Shown here: piece after piece, positions 52,012 through 61,785 of the stretch
How positions within the stretch are numbered: the first letter of the stretch is position 1
How the letters are laid out: every line of letters begins with the position of its first letter
Assembly (NCBI RefSeq): GCF_032461945.1
Contig: NZ_JAWCUD010000005.1
Location: 310,001 to 374,000 of the forward strand
Reading direction: 5' to 3'
DNA: 64,000 nucleotides
DNA from: Paenibacillus_E violae
Lineage (GTDB): Bacteria; Bacillota; Bacilli; Paenibacillales; NBRC-103111
Position numbers and translations under genes: made by a program
The notes under the pieces: model-generated
Told to the model about the DNA's origin: nothing
The model's database searches: none
What the model saw: only the letters and a program-made list of their open reading frames with translations

Positions 52012-54036
52012 ATGCACTTGAATTTGAAGCCCCGGAGCCGTCTTCGCAAGAAGCCGAATAAGAAGATGAGACCACAACGACTGGGTGCGACGATTTCGTT
52101 AGTACTTTTTTTAATTTTATTACCCGTATTATCAGTGGCCGGCATGGAGCTACTCGAGCGCGGTTCGCTGCATAATACGATGGATTGGATAACTTCTAAT
52201 CAATCACTTTTTTTACTAAACACAGGAATCACCTTTTGTTTACTTATTTTTATTTATGCCTTGGTGGGATCTTTGGCGATCTCGGGAGCCATCTCTACCT
52301 TACTTCTCGGCCTAATGGCTTTAATTTCTTACATGAAGGTGACTATGATTGGGGAGCCCTTCTTCCCGTGGGATATTTTGCTCAACAAAGAAAGTATGGA
52401 TATCGCTTCTCTTGTGACGGGTAAAGCTGCGCTGATCCGAATCGGAGCCATCATTGCTTCAATTATTGTCGTACTTTCATTAAGATGGATCATTCCTCGT
52501 GCCACGATTTCTATTATCTCAAGAATTGGTTTAGGGCTGTTCTCGCTCTATGCCTTATATGCTTTTGGGATCAAAACACCATTAGCAGGCAAAATCCTGG
52601 ACCATATCGGTGTGAATGAAATTGTATGGAATCAGCAAGAAAATTACGCGAATAATGGTACAGCGCTCGCTTTTACACTCAACGTCAAAAATTCCATCGT
52701 TCAAAAGCCGGAAACCTACAGTAATGAAACTATTGGAGCTGTAGCGGCAAATATAGAACAAGTCTCGCAAACACAGCCAACTATGAAAAAGGCGTCCGTT
52801 AATCTGCAAGGGAAGAAGCCGAACGTTATCTTCATTATGAGCGAGGCATTCTGGGACCCGACGTTACTGACGAATGTCAAGTTTAGTGAAGACCCGCTGC
52901 CTACGATCCATCGTTTGCAGAAGGAGTCGACTTCCGGATACCTCTTGTCTCCTCAATTCGGTGGGGGAACAAGCAACGTAGAGTTCGAAGTGCTCACTGG
53001 TAATTCGATGAGCTTCCTACCGGGGGGATCTATCCCGTATCAGCAATATGTAAGTAAACCTGTGCCAAGTTTAGCGAGTTATTTTGCCGGTCAAGGTTAT
53101 AAAAGCATGGGGATTCACTCCTACGAGGGCTGGTTCTGGGATCGTAATTCCGTTTATAAGCAGCTTGGTTTTGAATCTTTCAAAAGCAGTGAGCATTTCG
53201 TGAATCCGGAGACGAAGGGTTACTTCATCTCGGATGCCGAGGTGTCTCGAAACATTATCGATGAAGTGGATAAAACGGAAGATCCGATGTTTATCTACAC
53301 GGTTACGATGCAAAACCACGGACCCTACGATGATCCGCGGTACGGTGAGAATCAATTCAAGGCGGAAGGCAATTTGACGCCGCAAGCCAAATCGATTTTG
53401 GAAACTTACACACAGGGTGCGCATGATGCGGATCAAAGTCTGAAAATGCTTATCGATCATTATCAAAATTCGGATGAACCAACGATGATCGTCTTCTACG
53501 GGGACCACCTGCCGATGCTTGGTCTCGACTACCAAGTGTACAAAGAAGCCGGGTTCATCTCAACAAGCAACGCTAATGATTGGTCGCTGGAAGAAATCAA
53601 GAAAATGCACAGCATTCCGCTGGTGACTTGGTCGAATTTCGATATGCCCAAACAGGATATCCCATTGCTTAGCGATTCTTTCTTAGGTTCTCACGTGCTC
53701 GATATGCTGCACATGGAGAAACCGGCTAACTTCGCATTGAATGCGGAAATAGCCGCTCAAGTACCTGGATTGTTAAGTAATCTGGTTGTGGATCCAGACC
53801 AAACGCTTCATGCGCAGGCGCCTGATTCGGCCAAAACACTTATTGACGATTACAGGAACGTCCAATATGATCTCCTCTTCGGTAAGCAGTATTTGGCCGG
53901 ATACCTTGATCATGATTATTTAACGAAGGCCTCACAGCCTAGTTACAATGCCGAGTTTGATCAACCGGACACGAAACTCCGGGCAGAAGGGGATAGCGGC
54001 AGTCCTCCGGAAGCTAAACCTGTGAGCGCGCAGTAA
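52012..54036 (+). CDS. LTA synthase family sulfatase-fold membrane enzyme
   Basis: A 674-aa protein: a basic N-terminus, five membrane helices (about 28-190), and an extracellular sulfatase-fold domain. Metal and catalytic residues appear in IFIMSEAFWDPT (Glu), Thr320 in GGGTSNVEFEVL, and FYGDHLPMLGLD (Asp-His), with QNHGPYDDPRYG. It transfers glycerol phosphate from phosphatidylglycerol to make or prime lipoteichoic acid, like LtaS/YfnI/YqgS. It may instead modify another surface polymer. Confidence 0.9.
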   Translation: MHLNLKPRSRLRKKPNKKMRPQRLGATISLVLFLILLPVLSVAGMELLERGSLHNTMDWITSNQSLFLLNTGITFCLLIFIYALVGSLAISGAISTLLLGLMALISYMKVTMIGEPFFPWDILLNKESMDIASLVTGKAALIRIGAIIASIIVVLSLRWIIPRATISIISRIGLGLFSLYALYAFGIKTPLAGKILDHIGVNEIVWNQQENYANNGTALAFTLNVKNSIVQKPETYSNETIGAVAANIEQVSQTQPTMKKASVNLQGKKPNVIFIMSEAFWDPTLLTNVKFSEDPLPTIHRLQKESTSGYLLSPQFGGGTSNVEFEVLTGNSMSFLPGGSIPYQQYVSKPVPSLASYFAGQGYKSMGIHSYEGWFWDRNSVYKQLGFESFKSSEHFVNPETKGYFISDAEVSRNIIDEVDKTEDPMFIYTVTMQNHGPYDDPRYGENQFKAEGNLTPQAKSILETYTQGAHDADQSLKMLIDHYQNSDEPTMIVFYGDHLPMLGLDYQVYKEAGFISTSNANDWSLEEIKKMHSIPLVTWSNFDMPKQDIPLLSDSFLGSHVLDMLHMEKPANFALNAEIAAQVPGLLSNLVVDPDQTLHAQAPDSAKTLIDDYRNVQYDLLFGKQYLAGYLDHDYLTKASQPSYNAEFDQPDTKLRAEGDSGSPPEAKPVSAQ

Positions 54037-54043
54037 ATATATA

Positions 54044-54089
54044 GAAGCAATCCCGCAGTCAGGTGATGACTATAGGGGTTGCTTTTTTT
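54044..54089 (+). terminator. Terminator after the LTA-synthase-like gene
   Basis: GAAGCAATCCC pairs with GGGGTTGCTT, with AGTC/GACT inside, followed by seven T residues. Confidence 0.85.
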
Positions 54090-54104
54090 ATATGAAAAAA
54101 AACA

Positions 54105-54134
54105 TTGCCATGCATAGGGGATTTTTGGTAATAT
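54105..54134 (+). promoter_or_regulatory. Sigma-A promoter of the ABC-2 exporter operon
   Basis: TTGCCA (54105-54110), an 18-base spacer and TAATAT (54129-54134), about 70 bases before the first start codon. A GTTTTTTTGCACGAAAAAAC hairpin lies in the leader just before the AGGAGG. Confidence 0.6.
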
Positions 54135-54206
54135 GAAACTCCGTCTCTACGCTGCGGCTGCAGTGGAACATCGTTTTTTTGCACGAAAAAACATAGGAGG
54201 TGTACG

Positions 54207-54983
54207 ATGCTTTTCGCGGTTTTAGCCCGTAAGGCATACGCAAGGAATTTGCAATATCGCGGTTCACATTTGCTCCACAATGCTGTCAGTGCCGTGTTTG
54301 GCTTCATTTATGCAAGTATCTGGTCCGGACTCGGGAGCGATTCCTCGCTGGGCGACTACGGAGCCAAAGGGATGGTCGGCTACATTGCTTTTAACCAGGC
54401 GATCTTGTGGATTACGCAGTTTACGACGAATGGACTGGGACTCGAACAGTCGGTGCGCACAGGTCAGATTGCCGTTGATCTCATGAGACCCGTACACTTG
54501 TTCTATCAGGCCATGAGCAGGGAATGGGGCCAAATATGGTATCAGTTTCTGTATAAATTTATCCCGATTTACGTCCTCTATATGTTCATTTTCTCCTTAC
54601 AGCTTCCACACAAGGCTTCCGTTTACGGCTGGACGGCGATTGCGCTGGTTGCAGCAGCTTATATCTCCATTTGCATGAACTATTTGATTGGCATCGCCGC
54701 CTTATGGACCACGGAATCCCGTTGGTTGTACTGGTTGAGCTACTCCTTCAGCATGCTGCTCTCCGGATTTTTCATACCGCTTGAATGGCTGCCGGGTTGG
54801 CTTCGCACCATAAGTAGTTTCACACCTTATCCGTACCTTCTCTATTATCCGACTCGCATTTATATGCAACTTGAACAAGGCACGATTGTGCTCGGAGCTC
54901 TTCTATGGGGCATCGGGTTTACTTGTGTCTGTCTGGCCGTCACGCATGCGGTGCGAAGAAAGCTGGAGGTGCAAGGAGGATGA
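54207..54983 (+). CDS. ABC-2 family transporter permease, first subunit
   Basis: A 258-aa membrane protein with six predicted helices. The N-terminus LARKAYARNLQYRGSHLLHNAV and the GLGLEQSVRTGQIAVDLMRPVHLFYQAM segment are typical of the paired ABC-2 permeases of the DUF990 type. It probably makes a heterodimer with the next gene and works with the ATPase after that. Substrate unknown. ATAGGAGG precedes the ATG. Confidence 0.85.
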   Translation: MLFAVLARKAYARNLQYRGSHLLHNAVSAVFGFIYASIWSGLGSDSSLGDYGAKGMVGYIAFNQAILWITQFTTNGLGLEQSVRTGQIAVDLMRPVHLFYQAMSREWGQIWYQFLYKFIPIYVLYMFIFSLQLPHKASVYGWTAIALVAAAYISICMNYLIGIAALWTTESRWLYWLSYSFSMLLSGFFIPLEWLPGWLRTISSFTPYPYLLYYPTRIYMQLEQGTIVLGALLWGIGFTCVCLAVTHAVRRKLEVQGG

Positions 54984-55771
54984 TGTCAGTCAAGCTCTAT
55001 CTCCTGTTGATCAGGGCGAGTTTACGCAGCCGGATGCAATATAAGTTTAACTTTCTTTTCTCGGTGGTCATGGCCTCATGCATACAAGTTTCAGAATTTC
55101 TCATGGTGGCGCTGGTCATGATGCGCTTCGGCAATATCAAAGGTTGGACACTGTATGAAGTCTGTTATCTCTATGGTGTCATGATGATCTCCAAAGCGAT
55201 ATACCGTACACTGGCTTCGGATGTGCATCATCTGGAAAAATATCTCGTATCCGGAGATCTGGATGCGTTATTGACGCGCCCTGTGCCGGTGCTGCTAGCG
55301 CTGATGACGCAAAACTCCCGGGTACTCTTCGCTGAAATCGGGCAGGGGATCGTCCTGCTAGTCATTTCCATGCGAGTGCTGATGGCCAAAGGGCAAATCG
55401 AGTGGTCGGCCGTACCGTTAACGGCATTAATGATTTGTACGGGAGCGGTTATTTTATTCGCAATCGGGCTGGCTACGGCGGCTGCGGGCTTTTGGCTGAC
55501 CCGCATCGAGTCCTTACAAAATATGACGGAAGACGCCTCTCAAACGGCGGCTCGCTATCCGCTTACGTTATATCCGAAATGGCTGCAAGGCGCCCTTCTG
55601 GTTCTTGTTCCGGTAGGTTTCGTGAACTACATACCTACCTTATATTTGTTGCGACACGAAGGCGGTATCGGCATGCTGCTGGGAACCGTGGGTGTTGCTT
55701 GTGCAGCGCTCTGGCTGGCTATGCGATTTTGGAAACTGGGCTTATCCCGTTATCAGAGTACAGGAAGTTAA
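54980..55771 (+). CDS. ABC-2 family transporter permease, second subunit
   Basis: A 263-aa membrane protein with six helices, including YLLLIRASLRSRMQYKFNFLFSV-like N-terminal and LEKYLVSGDLDALLTRPVPVL, the counterpart of the GQIAVDLMRPVHL segment of subunit one. It starts at the double ATG 54980/54983, which overlaps the previous stop (ATGA); the longer frame starting at 54905 would overlap too far. GGAGG lies directly before. Confidence 0.83.
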   Translation: MMSVKLYLLLIRASLRSRMQYKFNFLFSVVMASCIQVSEFLMVALVMMRFGNIKGWTLYEVCYLYGVMMISKAIYRTLASDVHHLEKYLVSGDLDALLTRPVPVLLALMTQNSRVLFAEIGQGIVLLVISMRVLMAKGQIEWSAVPLTALMICTGAVILFAIGLATAAAGFWLTRIESLQNMTEDASQTAARYPLTLYPKWLQGALLVLVPVGFVNYIPTLYLLRHEGGIGMLLGTVGVACAALWLAMRFWKLGLSRYQSTGS

Positions 55772-55803
55772 TCACGTTAATAACAAGGAGGGATGGCATC
55801 CAC

Positions 55804-56775
55804 ATGATCACGGTTACGAATTTGCGCAAAACCTTTCAAACCCCGGTTATCCAAGAAGGCAGATTTTCAGGTATTCGCACCTTGTTCTCGCGGGCTTATA
55901 AAGAAAAGGAAGCGGTACGAGATCTCAGCTTTGAGATTGAATCCGGCGAGTTCGTCGGGTATATTGGACCTAATGGCGCGGGAAAATCAACGACCATCAA
56001 GATGCTGACCGGCATCCTGCATCCCACATCGGGTGAAGTGCTGATCCACGGCTTAAGTCCGCAAAAACACCGAAGGCGCGTCGTTGGCAAACTTGGCGTC
56101 GTGTTCGGGCAGCGAAGCCAGCTATGGTGGGATTTGCCGGTTAAGGATTCGTATGAAATTCTAACAGCGATGTATCGCGTGGAGGAGAGCACCTCACGCC
56201 GCAGGTTAGACGAGTTGAATGAACTCCTGGAGCTTAAAGAACTGATGGATATGCCGGTTCGCAAACTTTCGCTCGGTCAGCGGATGCGTGCTGATCTGGC
56301 GGCATCCATGCTGCATGATCCGGATATTTTGTTCCTTGATGAACCTACCATTGGGCTGGATGTTGTAGCTAAAAAGAACATACGCAGCTTTTTGCAGATA
56401 TTAAATCAGGAGTTTGGGAAAACGATTTTGCTGACGACGCATGACATGGATGATATTGAGCAGTTATGTAAAAGGGTGATCGTGATTAATCACGGTCAGA
56501 TCGGATATGACGGCTCACTGGATACACTAAGAGACAGAATCGGTTTGCCAACGATGATGAAGATCACGTATCGAGGGGATGTCCAAGTTCCCGAGAGCTG
56601 GGAGCTGCCGTTCCGTGTAGTGGAACAGGAGGCGAACGTGCTGACGATCGCCTGCAACCGCCAGGAGCTGAAAGCGATGGACGTGCTGCGAATGGTCAGT
56701 CTTTGGGGCGATATGGACGATGTACATATGGAAGAGCCTGAGTTTGAAGAAGTCATCCATGGGGTATACAAATAG
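55804..56775 (+). CDS. ABC transporter ATP-binding protein of the ABC-2 exporter
   Basis: A 323-aa ABC ATPase: Walker A GPNGAGKST, Q-loop FGQRSQLWWDLP, signature LSLGQRMRADLA, Walker B ILFLDEPTIGLD and switch TTHDMDD. The N-terminal insert (about 15-40; FSGIRTLFSRAYKEKEAV) is typical of ATPases paired with DUF990 permeases. The true start is the ATG at 55804, 11 bases after AAGGAGGG; the frame upstream is open by chance inside the permease gene. The next gene follows within 16 bp. Confidence 0.9.
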   Translation: MITVTNLRKTFQTPVIQEGRFSGIRTLFSRAYKEKEAVRDLSFEIESGEFVGYIGPNGAGKSTTIKMLTGILHPTSGEVLIHGLSPQKHRRRVVGKLGVVFGQRSQLWWDLPVKDSYEILTAMYRVEESTSRRRLDELNELLELKELMDMPVRKLSLGQRMRADLAASMLHDPDILFLDEPTIGLDVVAKKNIRSFLQILNQEFGKTILLTTHDMDDIEQLCKRVIVINHGQIGYDGSLDTLRDRIGLPTMMKITYRGDVQVPESWELPFRVVEQEANVLTIACNRQELKAMDVLRMVSLWGDMDDVHMEEPEFEEVIHGVYK

Positions 56776-56791
56776 GCAGGAGGGAGAATAA

Positions 56792-59086
56792 ATGCCAATT
56801 GATAAAGAAGAGCGGGAGCGGGAAGACCAGCGGGTTGCCTCGGTACGCTCCCAAATTAAAGAGCGAATTATCGACTTGGGGGAGACGGTGGATCAACGCC
56901 GCTCGGAAGTAACGGAGATTGGGCGCAGCTTCTGGGACGATATCTCCGTTAATGCGGACAACGCCGACGACGTAATCGAGACAGCCGCGAGTATGGCCCA
57001 GCAGGAGCATGTGCTGATGGGTCAGAAGCGCAGCTTTCAGGTGGCGCAGGATGCGCTGTACAAACTGCAGCGTGTCGTTGATGCGCCGTATTTCGCGCGC
57101 ATCGATTTTCAGGAACGCGGTGAGCAGGAGCGTGAGAAAATCTACATCGGTCTCACCTCCTTCATTGATCCGAAGACAGATGAGATACTTATCTATGACT
57201 GGCGCGCACCGATAGCCAGCTTATTCTATGACTACCCGCCGGGGCCGGCCACGTACCACACGCCGGAGATGGATGTCAGCGGGGAGTTATTGCTCAAACG
57301 CCAGTACATCATTAAAGCCGGTGAGCTGCAGGATGTGTTCGACACCGGGATCTCAATCGGAGACGAGATGCTGCAGAAGATGCTCAGCCGCAGCGCCGAC
57401 GAGAAAATGCACAGCATCGTGACGACGATTCAGCGGGAGCAGAATCAGATCATCCGCGATGACCGGCACAAGGTGCTTGTCGTGCAAGGCGCGGCCGGCA
57501 GCGGCAAAACCTCGGTCGCGCTGCAGCGCATCGCGTATTTGCTCTACAAATACCGGGCGACGCTCAGCGCCGATAATATGATTCTGTTCTCGCCGAACTC
57601 GCTGTTCAGCGATTACGTTTCGCACGTTCTTCCGGAGCTGGGCGAAGCGACCATGCAGCAGACAACCTTTCAAGATTATTTAACCCATAAATTAAGCGAT
57701 ACGGGTTTAAAGCTGGAAGATCCCTACGATCAGCTGGAATTCATTTTGACGGGGACGGAGCAAGATCCGGCTTATAAAGCAAGGCAGCAAAGTATCCTGT
57801 ACAAAACGTCGGCAGCCTTCCTCAGCGTTATTGAGGCTTATGGCGAGAAACTGAAGCATGGCGGAATACGCTTCCTCGATTTGTCGGTCGGCAAGAAAGT
57901 GCTGATTACCGCAGAAGAGTTAAGCGAGCGGTTTTACAGCAAAACTTCGATTCTCGCACTCGGAGAACGGATGGAGCAATTGTCCGAGTGGATGCTGGAG
58001 AAGCTGGATGAGATCCAAGCGGATGCACAGAAACGTTTCTATCGCAAAATGGTGCGCGAGCCCAAATATGTGGGTACGGAGCCCGAGATGAAGAAGATGA
58101 GCAAAATGAAGGCGCATAAAGCGATCGCTCCGCTGAAGGAGAAGGCCCGCAACCTTGCTTATGTCGACGTACTCGGCATGTATCGAGATCTATATACGAG
58201 CAGAGAGCTCCATCAGGGGCTGATGGCTCAGGCTGGCCAGCAGCTTCCTGAGGCTTGGGCGAGCATCAGTTCTTTCACCTCGGCAGCCTTGGAACAAGGG
58301 ATTTTGCACTACGAGGATGCGACACCGCTTGTGTATTTGAAGGGGCTTGTTGAAGGTCAACTGCGCGTTGGAACGATCCGCTACTGCCTGGTGGATGAGG
58401 CGCAGGACTACTCGCCGTTCCACTATGCGTATCTCAAGAAGCTGTTCCCGCGTGCCCGATTTACCTTGCTTGGCGACTGGAACCAAGGGATCTTCACGCA
58501 CGCGAACGCAGCTAACGACGCAGGTGGCCCTAAGAACGAGTACAGCTCGATCAGCGAGCTGATGAAAGAGGAAGAGACGGAGACGATCCGCCTCGTCAAA
58601 AGTTACCGCTCGACGCGCGAAATCGCCCTGTTCGCCAGCCGCGTGCTCCCGTTCGGCGAGCCGATCGAGCCGTTCAGCCGCAGCGGCGAGGAGCCGCGTC
58701 TGCTGCGCGCGGCGAATGAGACCGAGCTCAGCCGCTTGGTCGCGGATACGGCGCTGATCCGTCAGCACGGCGGTGCGAGCTCCGTCGCGATCTTGTGCAA
58801 GACCGAGCGCGAGACGGAAGCCGCGCACGCAGCCCTTAAGCCGCTGCTGCCTGGCCTCACGCGGATCACGAAGGAGACGCTGCACTATGAGGCAGGCGTT
58901 ATGATCATGCCGGCGTACCTCGCCAAAGGGCTCGAGTTCGACGCCGTGATCCTCTACGATGCCGGTGCGGCTGTCTACGCGGAGGCGAAGGAGCGCAAGC
59001 TGTTTTACACGGCTTGCACCCGTGCGCTGCATCACCTGGATGTCTGCTATCTTGGGGAATTGACACCTTTTCTCCCGCAAAAGTAG
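56792..59086 (+). CDS. helD: HelD-like RNA polymerase recycling ATPase (UvrD-family)
   Basis: A 764-aa SF1 helicase-like protein. The N-terminal coiled-coil (EEREREDQRVASVRSQIKER, then TASMAQQ region) is the HelD arm that enters RNA polymerase. Walker A is VQGAAGSGKTSVALQRIAYL (about 230-250), motif II VDEAQDYSPF, motif III LGDWNQGIF, motif IV KSYRST, and VI FYTACTRALHHL. HelD removes stalled or DNA-bound RNA polymerase and helps recycling. It follows the exporter ATPase by 16 bp and may share its transcript. The 3' part is notably G+C-rich. Confidence 0.9.
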   Translation: MPIDKEEREREDQRVASVRSQIKERIIDLGETVDQRRSEVTEIGRSFWDDISVNADNADDVIETAASMAQQEHVLMGQKRSFQVAQDALYKLQRVVDAPYFARIDFQERGEQEREKIYIGLTSFIDPKTDEILIYDWRAPIASLFYDYPPGPATYHTPEMDVSGELLLKRQYIIKAGELQDVFDTGISIGDEMLQKMLSRSADEKMHSIVTTIQREQNQIIRDDRHKVLVVQGAAGSGKTSVALQRIAYLLYKYRATLSADNMILFSPNSLFSDYVSHVLPELGEATMQQTTFQDYLTHKLSDTGLKLEDPYDQLEFILTGTEQDPAYKARQQSILYKTSAAFLSVIEAYGEKLKHGGIRFLDLSVGKKVLITAEELSERFYSKTSILALGERMEQLSEWMLEKLDEIQADAQKRFYRKMVREPKYVGTEPEMKKMSKMKAHKAIAPLKEKARNLAYVDVLGMYRDLYTSRELHQGLMAQAGQQLPEAWASISSFTSAALEQGILHYEDATPLVYLKGLVEGQLRVGTIRYCLVDEAQDYSPFHYAYLKKLFPRARFTLLGDWNQGIFTHANAANDAGGPKNEYSSISELMKEEETETIRLVKSYRSTREIALFASRVLPFGEPIEPFSRSGEEPRLLRAANETELSRLVADTALIRQHGGASSVAILCKTERETEAAHAALKPLLPGLTRITKETLHYEAGVMIMPAYLAKGLEFDAVILYDAGAAVYAEAKERKLFYTACTRALHHLDVCYLGELTPFLPQK

Positions 59087-59128
59087 ACATTCGTCCATAC
59101 CCATTCGCCCTGCCTGACATAGGATCAT

Positions 59129-59163
59129 ACCGCTCTTCGAGAAATCGAGGGGCGGTTTTTTAT
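59129..59163 (+). terminator. Terminator after helD
   Basis: ACCGCTCTTCGA pairs with TCGAGGGGCGGT around GAAA, a stable tetraloop, followed by six T residues. Confidence 0.88.
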
Positions 59164-59165
59164 TT

Positions 59166-59194
59166 GCATAATTCCACATGGATTGGAAAACTTA
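59166..59194 (+). promoter_or_regulatory. Candidate sigma-G promoter of the germination operon
   Basis: GCATA (59166-59170), 17 bases and AAACTTA (59188-59194). The -35 fits GHATR; the -10 matches CATNHTA only in part. If real, transcription would start near 59201, which excludes the TTG at 59183 as start codon. Confidence 0.35.
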
Positions 59195-59239
59195 ACAAAT
59201 AAAAAGTTTCCACCTCATACCAAAGTGGGAGATTACCTC

Positions 59240-60337
59240 ATGGCTGCACGTTATCGGAAAATTACCTCGCTTCAGTTGTACTACGTCATTATTATTTCAA
59301 TTGCCATAACGAATCATGTGCTCTTAATCCCTGTACTGCTACATTACGGCAAACGTGATTCCTGGGTGGGAGCGGGTTTATCCATTTTGCCTACATTAGT
59401 ATGGGTATGTCTCGTGTACATCATCATCAAACGCTCTAAGCAGCAGAATCTACTGCTATGGGTCGGGCAGCGATATGGAAAGTTCGTTGTATTCTTTCTA
59501 AAAGTGATCGTCATTGGCATCGCCATGACGCATGCGACCATTACCATGGAGGATATGGTAACTTGGACGCACATCTCTTATTTGCCGAGGACCCCGCCGA
59601 TCATGATCTCGCTAGCGTTTATGATTTTTTGCTTTTTTGCTGCTCGTGAAGGCATCCGCGCCATCGCGATAACCTCGGGCATTCTACTCCCCGTGGTTGT
59701 CTTGCTGGGCTATTTTGTGATGGGTGCCAATTTTCAATACAAAGACTATAGCTTACTTACGCCCCTGTTTACCCATGGGTATGGGCCTGCTCTGAAATCG
59801 ATGTATTTAACCAGCGGTTCTTCGTTTGAGCTGTTAAGTATTGTTTTTCTCCAGCATCATGCCGATACCCGTATCCGACTGCCCGCCTTGCTTATCGTAG
59901 CGGTTTGCTTAGTGGGATTAACCGTAGGACCCTTAATCGGGGCCATTGCGATTTTTGGACCGTTTGAAGCAGATCAACTCAGGTATCCGGCTTTTGAACA
60001 ATGGCGTATGGTGACGCTTGGGAAATATATTTCCCATTTGGATTTTTTATCGATTTTTCAGTGGATATCAGGCGCTTGTATCCGTATGTCCATGCTGATG
60101 TTTCTCACTATTGACGTGTTGATGATTCAAAAGAAACGTACCCGCACATGGCTGCTGATAGGGATAAGCTTTTTTTTCGTTACGATGTGTCTATTGCCGG
60201 TCACGGACAATCAAATGGTGAATTTTATTCAGGACTGGTATTACCCCATGATGTTTGTTACTGGCGCAGGATTAATCCTGGTGCTGTTTGTGCTGATCTT
60301 CCTGCCGATGAGGCGAAAGGAGAACGTGATGAAGTGA
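59240..60337 (+). CDS. GerAB/GerKB-type spore germination permease subunit
   Basis: A 365-aa inner-membrane protein with ten predicted helices, of the APC-superfamily spore permease family. It starts RKITSLQLYYVIIISIAITNH, has the SSFELLSIVFLQ segment, and ends with a short basic tail. This subunit binds the germinant in GerA-type receptors. I start at ATG 59240, eight bases after GTGGGAGA; a TTG 19 codons earlier is the longer option. GTGA overlap joins it to the next gene. The order B-A-C differs from the usual A-B-C. Confidence 0.87.
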   Translation: MAARYRKITSLQLYYVIIISIAITNHVLLIPVLLHYGKRDSWVGAGLSILPTLVWVCLVYIIIKRSKQQNLLLWVGQRYGKFVVFFLKVIVIGIAMTHATITMEDMVTWTHISYLPRTPPIMISLAFMIFCFFAAREGIRAIAITSGILLPVVVLLGYFVMGANFQYKDYSLLTPLFTHGYGPALKSMYLTSGSSFELLSIVFLQHHADTRIRLPALLIVAVCLVGLTVGPLIGAIAIFGPFEADQLRYPAFEQWRMVTLGKYISHLDFLSIFQWISGACIRMSMLMFLTIDVLMIQKKRTRTWLLIGISFFFVTMCLLPVTDNQMVNFIQDWYYPMMFVTGAGLILVLFVLIFLPMRRKENVMK

Positions 60338-61785
60338 ACGAGCGAGATTTGCGAGATTGGTTTGCCTCGTCGGCCGATGTCATCATTAAAGAGTACCTGT
60401 TCTCAGAAGGGGATGCCAGTAAAAAGATCCTGCTCATGTATTGCGACGGTATGATTAATAAGGATCATATTGAGCAGCGTGTACTTCCTAACCTTCAATA
60501 TGTCATCTCGCATCACCGGGAAGGGGGCATGTCCAATTTCGCGCTCCCTACACTGCTTCAAATGCTGGAGATGACCGGACCTGATGTGATGGAAACGATG
60601 ACAGTCAATCTATATTCAGGGTTTCTGATTATGTACTTTGAAGAGCAGCAGCGCCTTTTTGGGCTTGATTTGTCCAATCCGCCTAACCGATCGCCGGAAG
60701 AGTCTAATACGGAGACTTCAATTAAAGGACCAAGGGATGGGTTCACGGAGAGCATCGTTACCAACATCGCTCTGATTCGCAAAAGGCTGTTAACCCGCAG
60801 TCTTTGCTGCGAGAAAATGGAAATTGGCAAGCGCAGCCATACTTCCGTAGCTCTTATGTATATCGATGATGTCATCGATTCGGATGTGCTTCAGGATGCC
60901 AGGCGCCGATTGCAAGAAATTGATCTCGATGCCTTGATTTCCAGTTCGCAATTGGAAGAGCTGCTAACAGAGCAAAAGTACAATTTTTTCCCGTTGCTGG
61001 ATTATGCGGGTAGACCTGACTTTGTAGCGGATAGCTTGCTGCGCGGACGATTCGTCATCATTGTTGACGGTTCGCCGATGGCCCTCATCGCTCCGGCAAA
61101 TTTGATGTTTATTTTAAAATCGCCAGAAGATGTACACTCTCCTTTTTACTATGTGGCGTTCGAACGAGTACTGCGATTGGGGGGATTGATTGTAGCCACG
61201 TTTCTTCCTGGCTTCTGGATTTCGCTGTCTGCCTTTAATATCGATCAAATCCCTTTTTCTTTAGTCGCTACCATATCCTCTTCCAGACTGGGATTACCGC
61301 TATCGGGTCCTATGGATTTTATTATTATGCTGCTGCTGTTTGAATTGTTTCGAGAAGCTGGCGCAAGGCTTCCTAAAGTCGTTGGACAAACCGTTACCGT
61401 TGTTGGAGGGCTGATTGTTGGCGACGCAGCGATTCGTTCCGGTATCACTAGCCCGACGACCCTTGTTATCACCTCGATATCGACGATAGCCATGTATACC
61501 CTCGTGAACCAGACACTTGCTGGAATTGTGACGATCCTGCGGGTGATTATTTTATTGGAATCCACGATCTTTGGGATCTATGGGTTCATGGTGTCATTGA
61601 TTGGGCTTGTTTTATACATGTCGACCTTGGAGTCATTTGGCGTTCCCTACTTGTCGCCACTATCACCGCCACGCTTTAAGGAAATGGTCACTGCGGTTTT
61701 CGCCAAGCCTTTCAGCGCAATGAAGAGCAGGCCTAAGATGCTAAGCCCTAAGGACGACACACGTCAGAGCGAGGATCCTCAATGA
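60334..61785 (+). CDS. GerAA/GerKA-type spore germination receptor subunit
   Basis: A 483-aa GerA family protein. The N-terminal hydrophilic domain (1-260; LLMYCDGMINKDHIEQRVLPNL, KRSHTSVALMYIDDV, GRFVIIVDGSPMALIAP) is followed by the membrane domain (about 280-450; EAGARLPKVVGQTVTVVGGLIVGDAAI is the family signature). It starts with GTG at 60334, ten bases after AAAGGAGA and overlapping the previous stop; the frame is open further upstream only inside the previous gene. It forms the receptor with the flanking subunits in the spore inner membrane. Confidence 0.94.
   Translation: MNERDLRDWFASSADVIIKEYLFSEGDASKKILLMYCDGMINKDHIEQRVLPNLQYVISHHREGGMSNFALPTLLQMLEMTGPDVMETMTVNLYSGFLIMYFEEQQRLFGLDLSNPPNRSPEESNTETSIKGPRDGFTESIVTNIALIRKRLLTRSLCCEKMEIGKRSHTSVALMYIDDVIDSDVLQDARRRLQEIDLDALISSSQLEELLTEQKYNFFPLLDYAGRPDFVADSLLRGRFVIIVDGSPMALIAPANLMFILKSPEDVHSPFYYVAFERVLRLGGLIVATFLPGFWISLSAFNIDQIPFSLVATISSSRLGLPLSGPMDFIIMLLLFELFREAGARLPKVVGQTVTVVGGLIVGDAAIRSGITSPTTLVITSISTIAMYTLVNQTLAGIVTILRVIILLESTIFGIYGFMVSLIGLVLYMSTLESFGVPYLSPLSPPRFKEMVTAVFAKPFSAMKSRPKMLSPKDDTRQSEDPQ

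Noticed and set aside
55402..55803. Longer start for the exporter ATPase
   Set aside because: The upstream extension is inside the permease gene and resembles no ATPase; the ATG at 55804 follows AAGGAGGG and starts a normal ABC N-terminus.
58190..59179. 329-aa open frame antisense to helD
   Set aside because: It lies opposite conserved helicase motifs in G+C-rich DNA, where stop codons are rare by chance, and has an Arg/Leu-rich protein without any motif.
60148..60333. Longer start for the GerA-type subunit
   Set aside because: It would lie within the preceding permease gene; GTG at 60334 has AAAGGAGA at the right distance and a four-base overlap.
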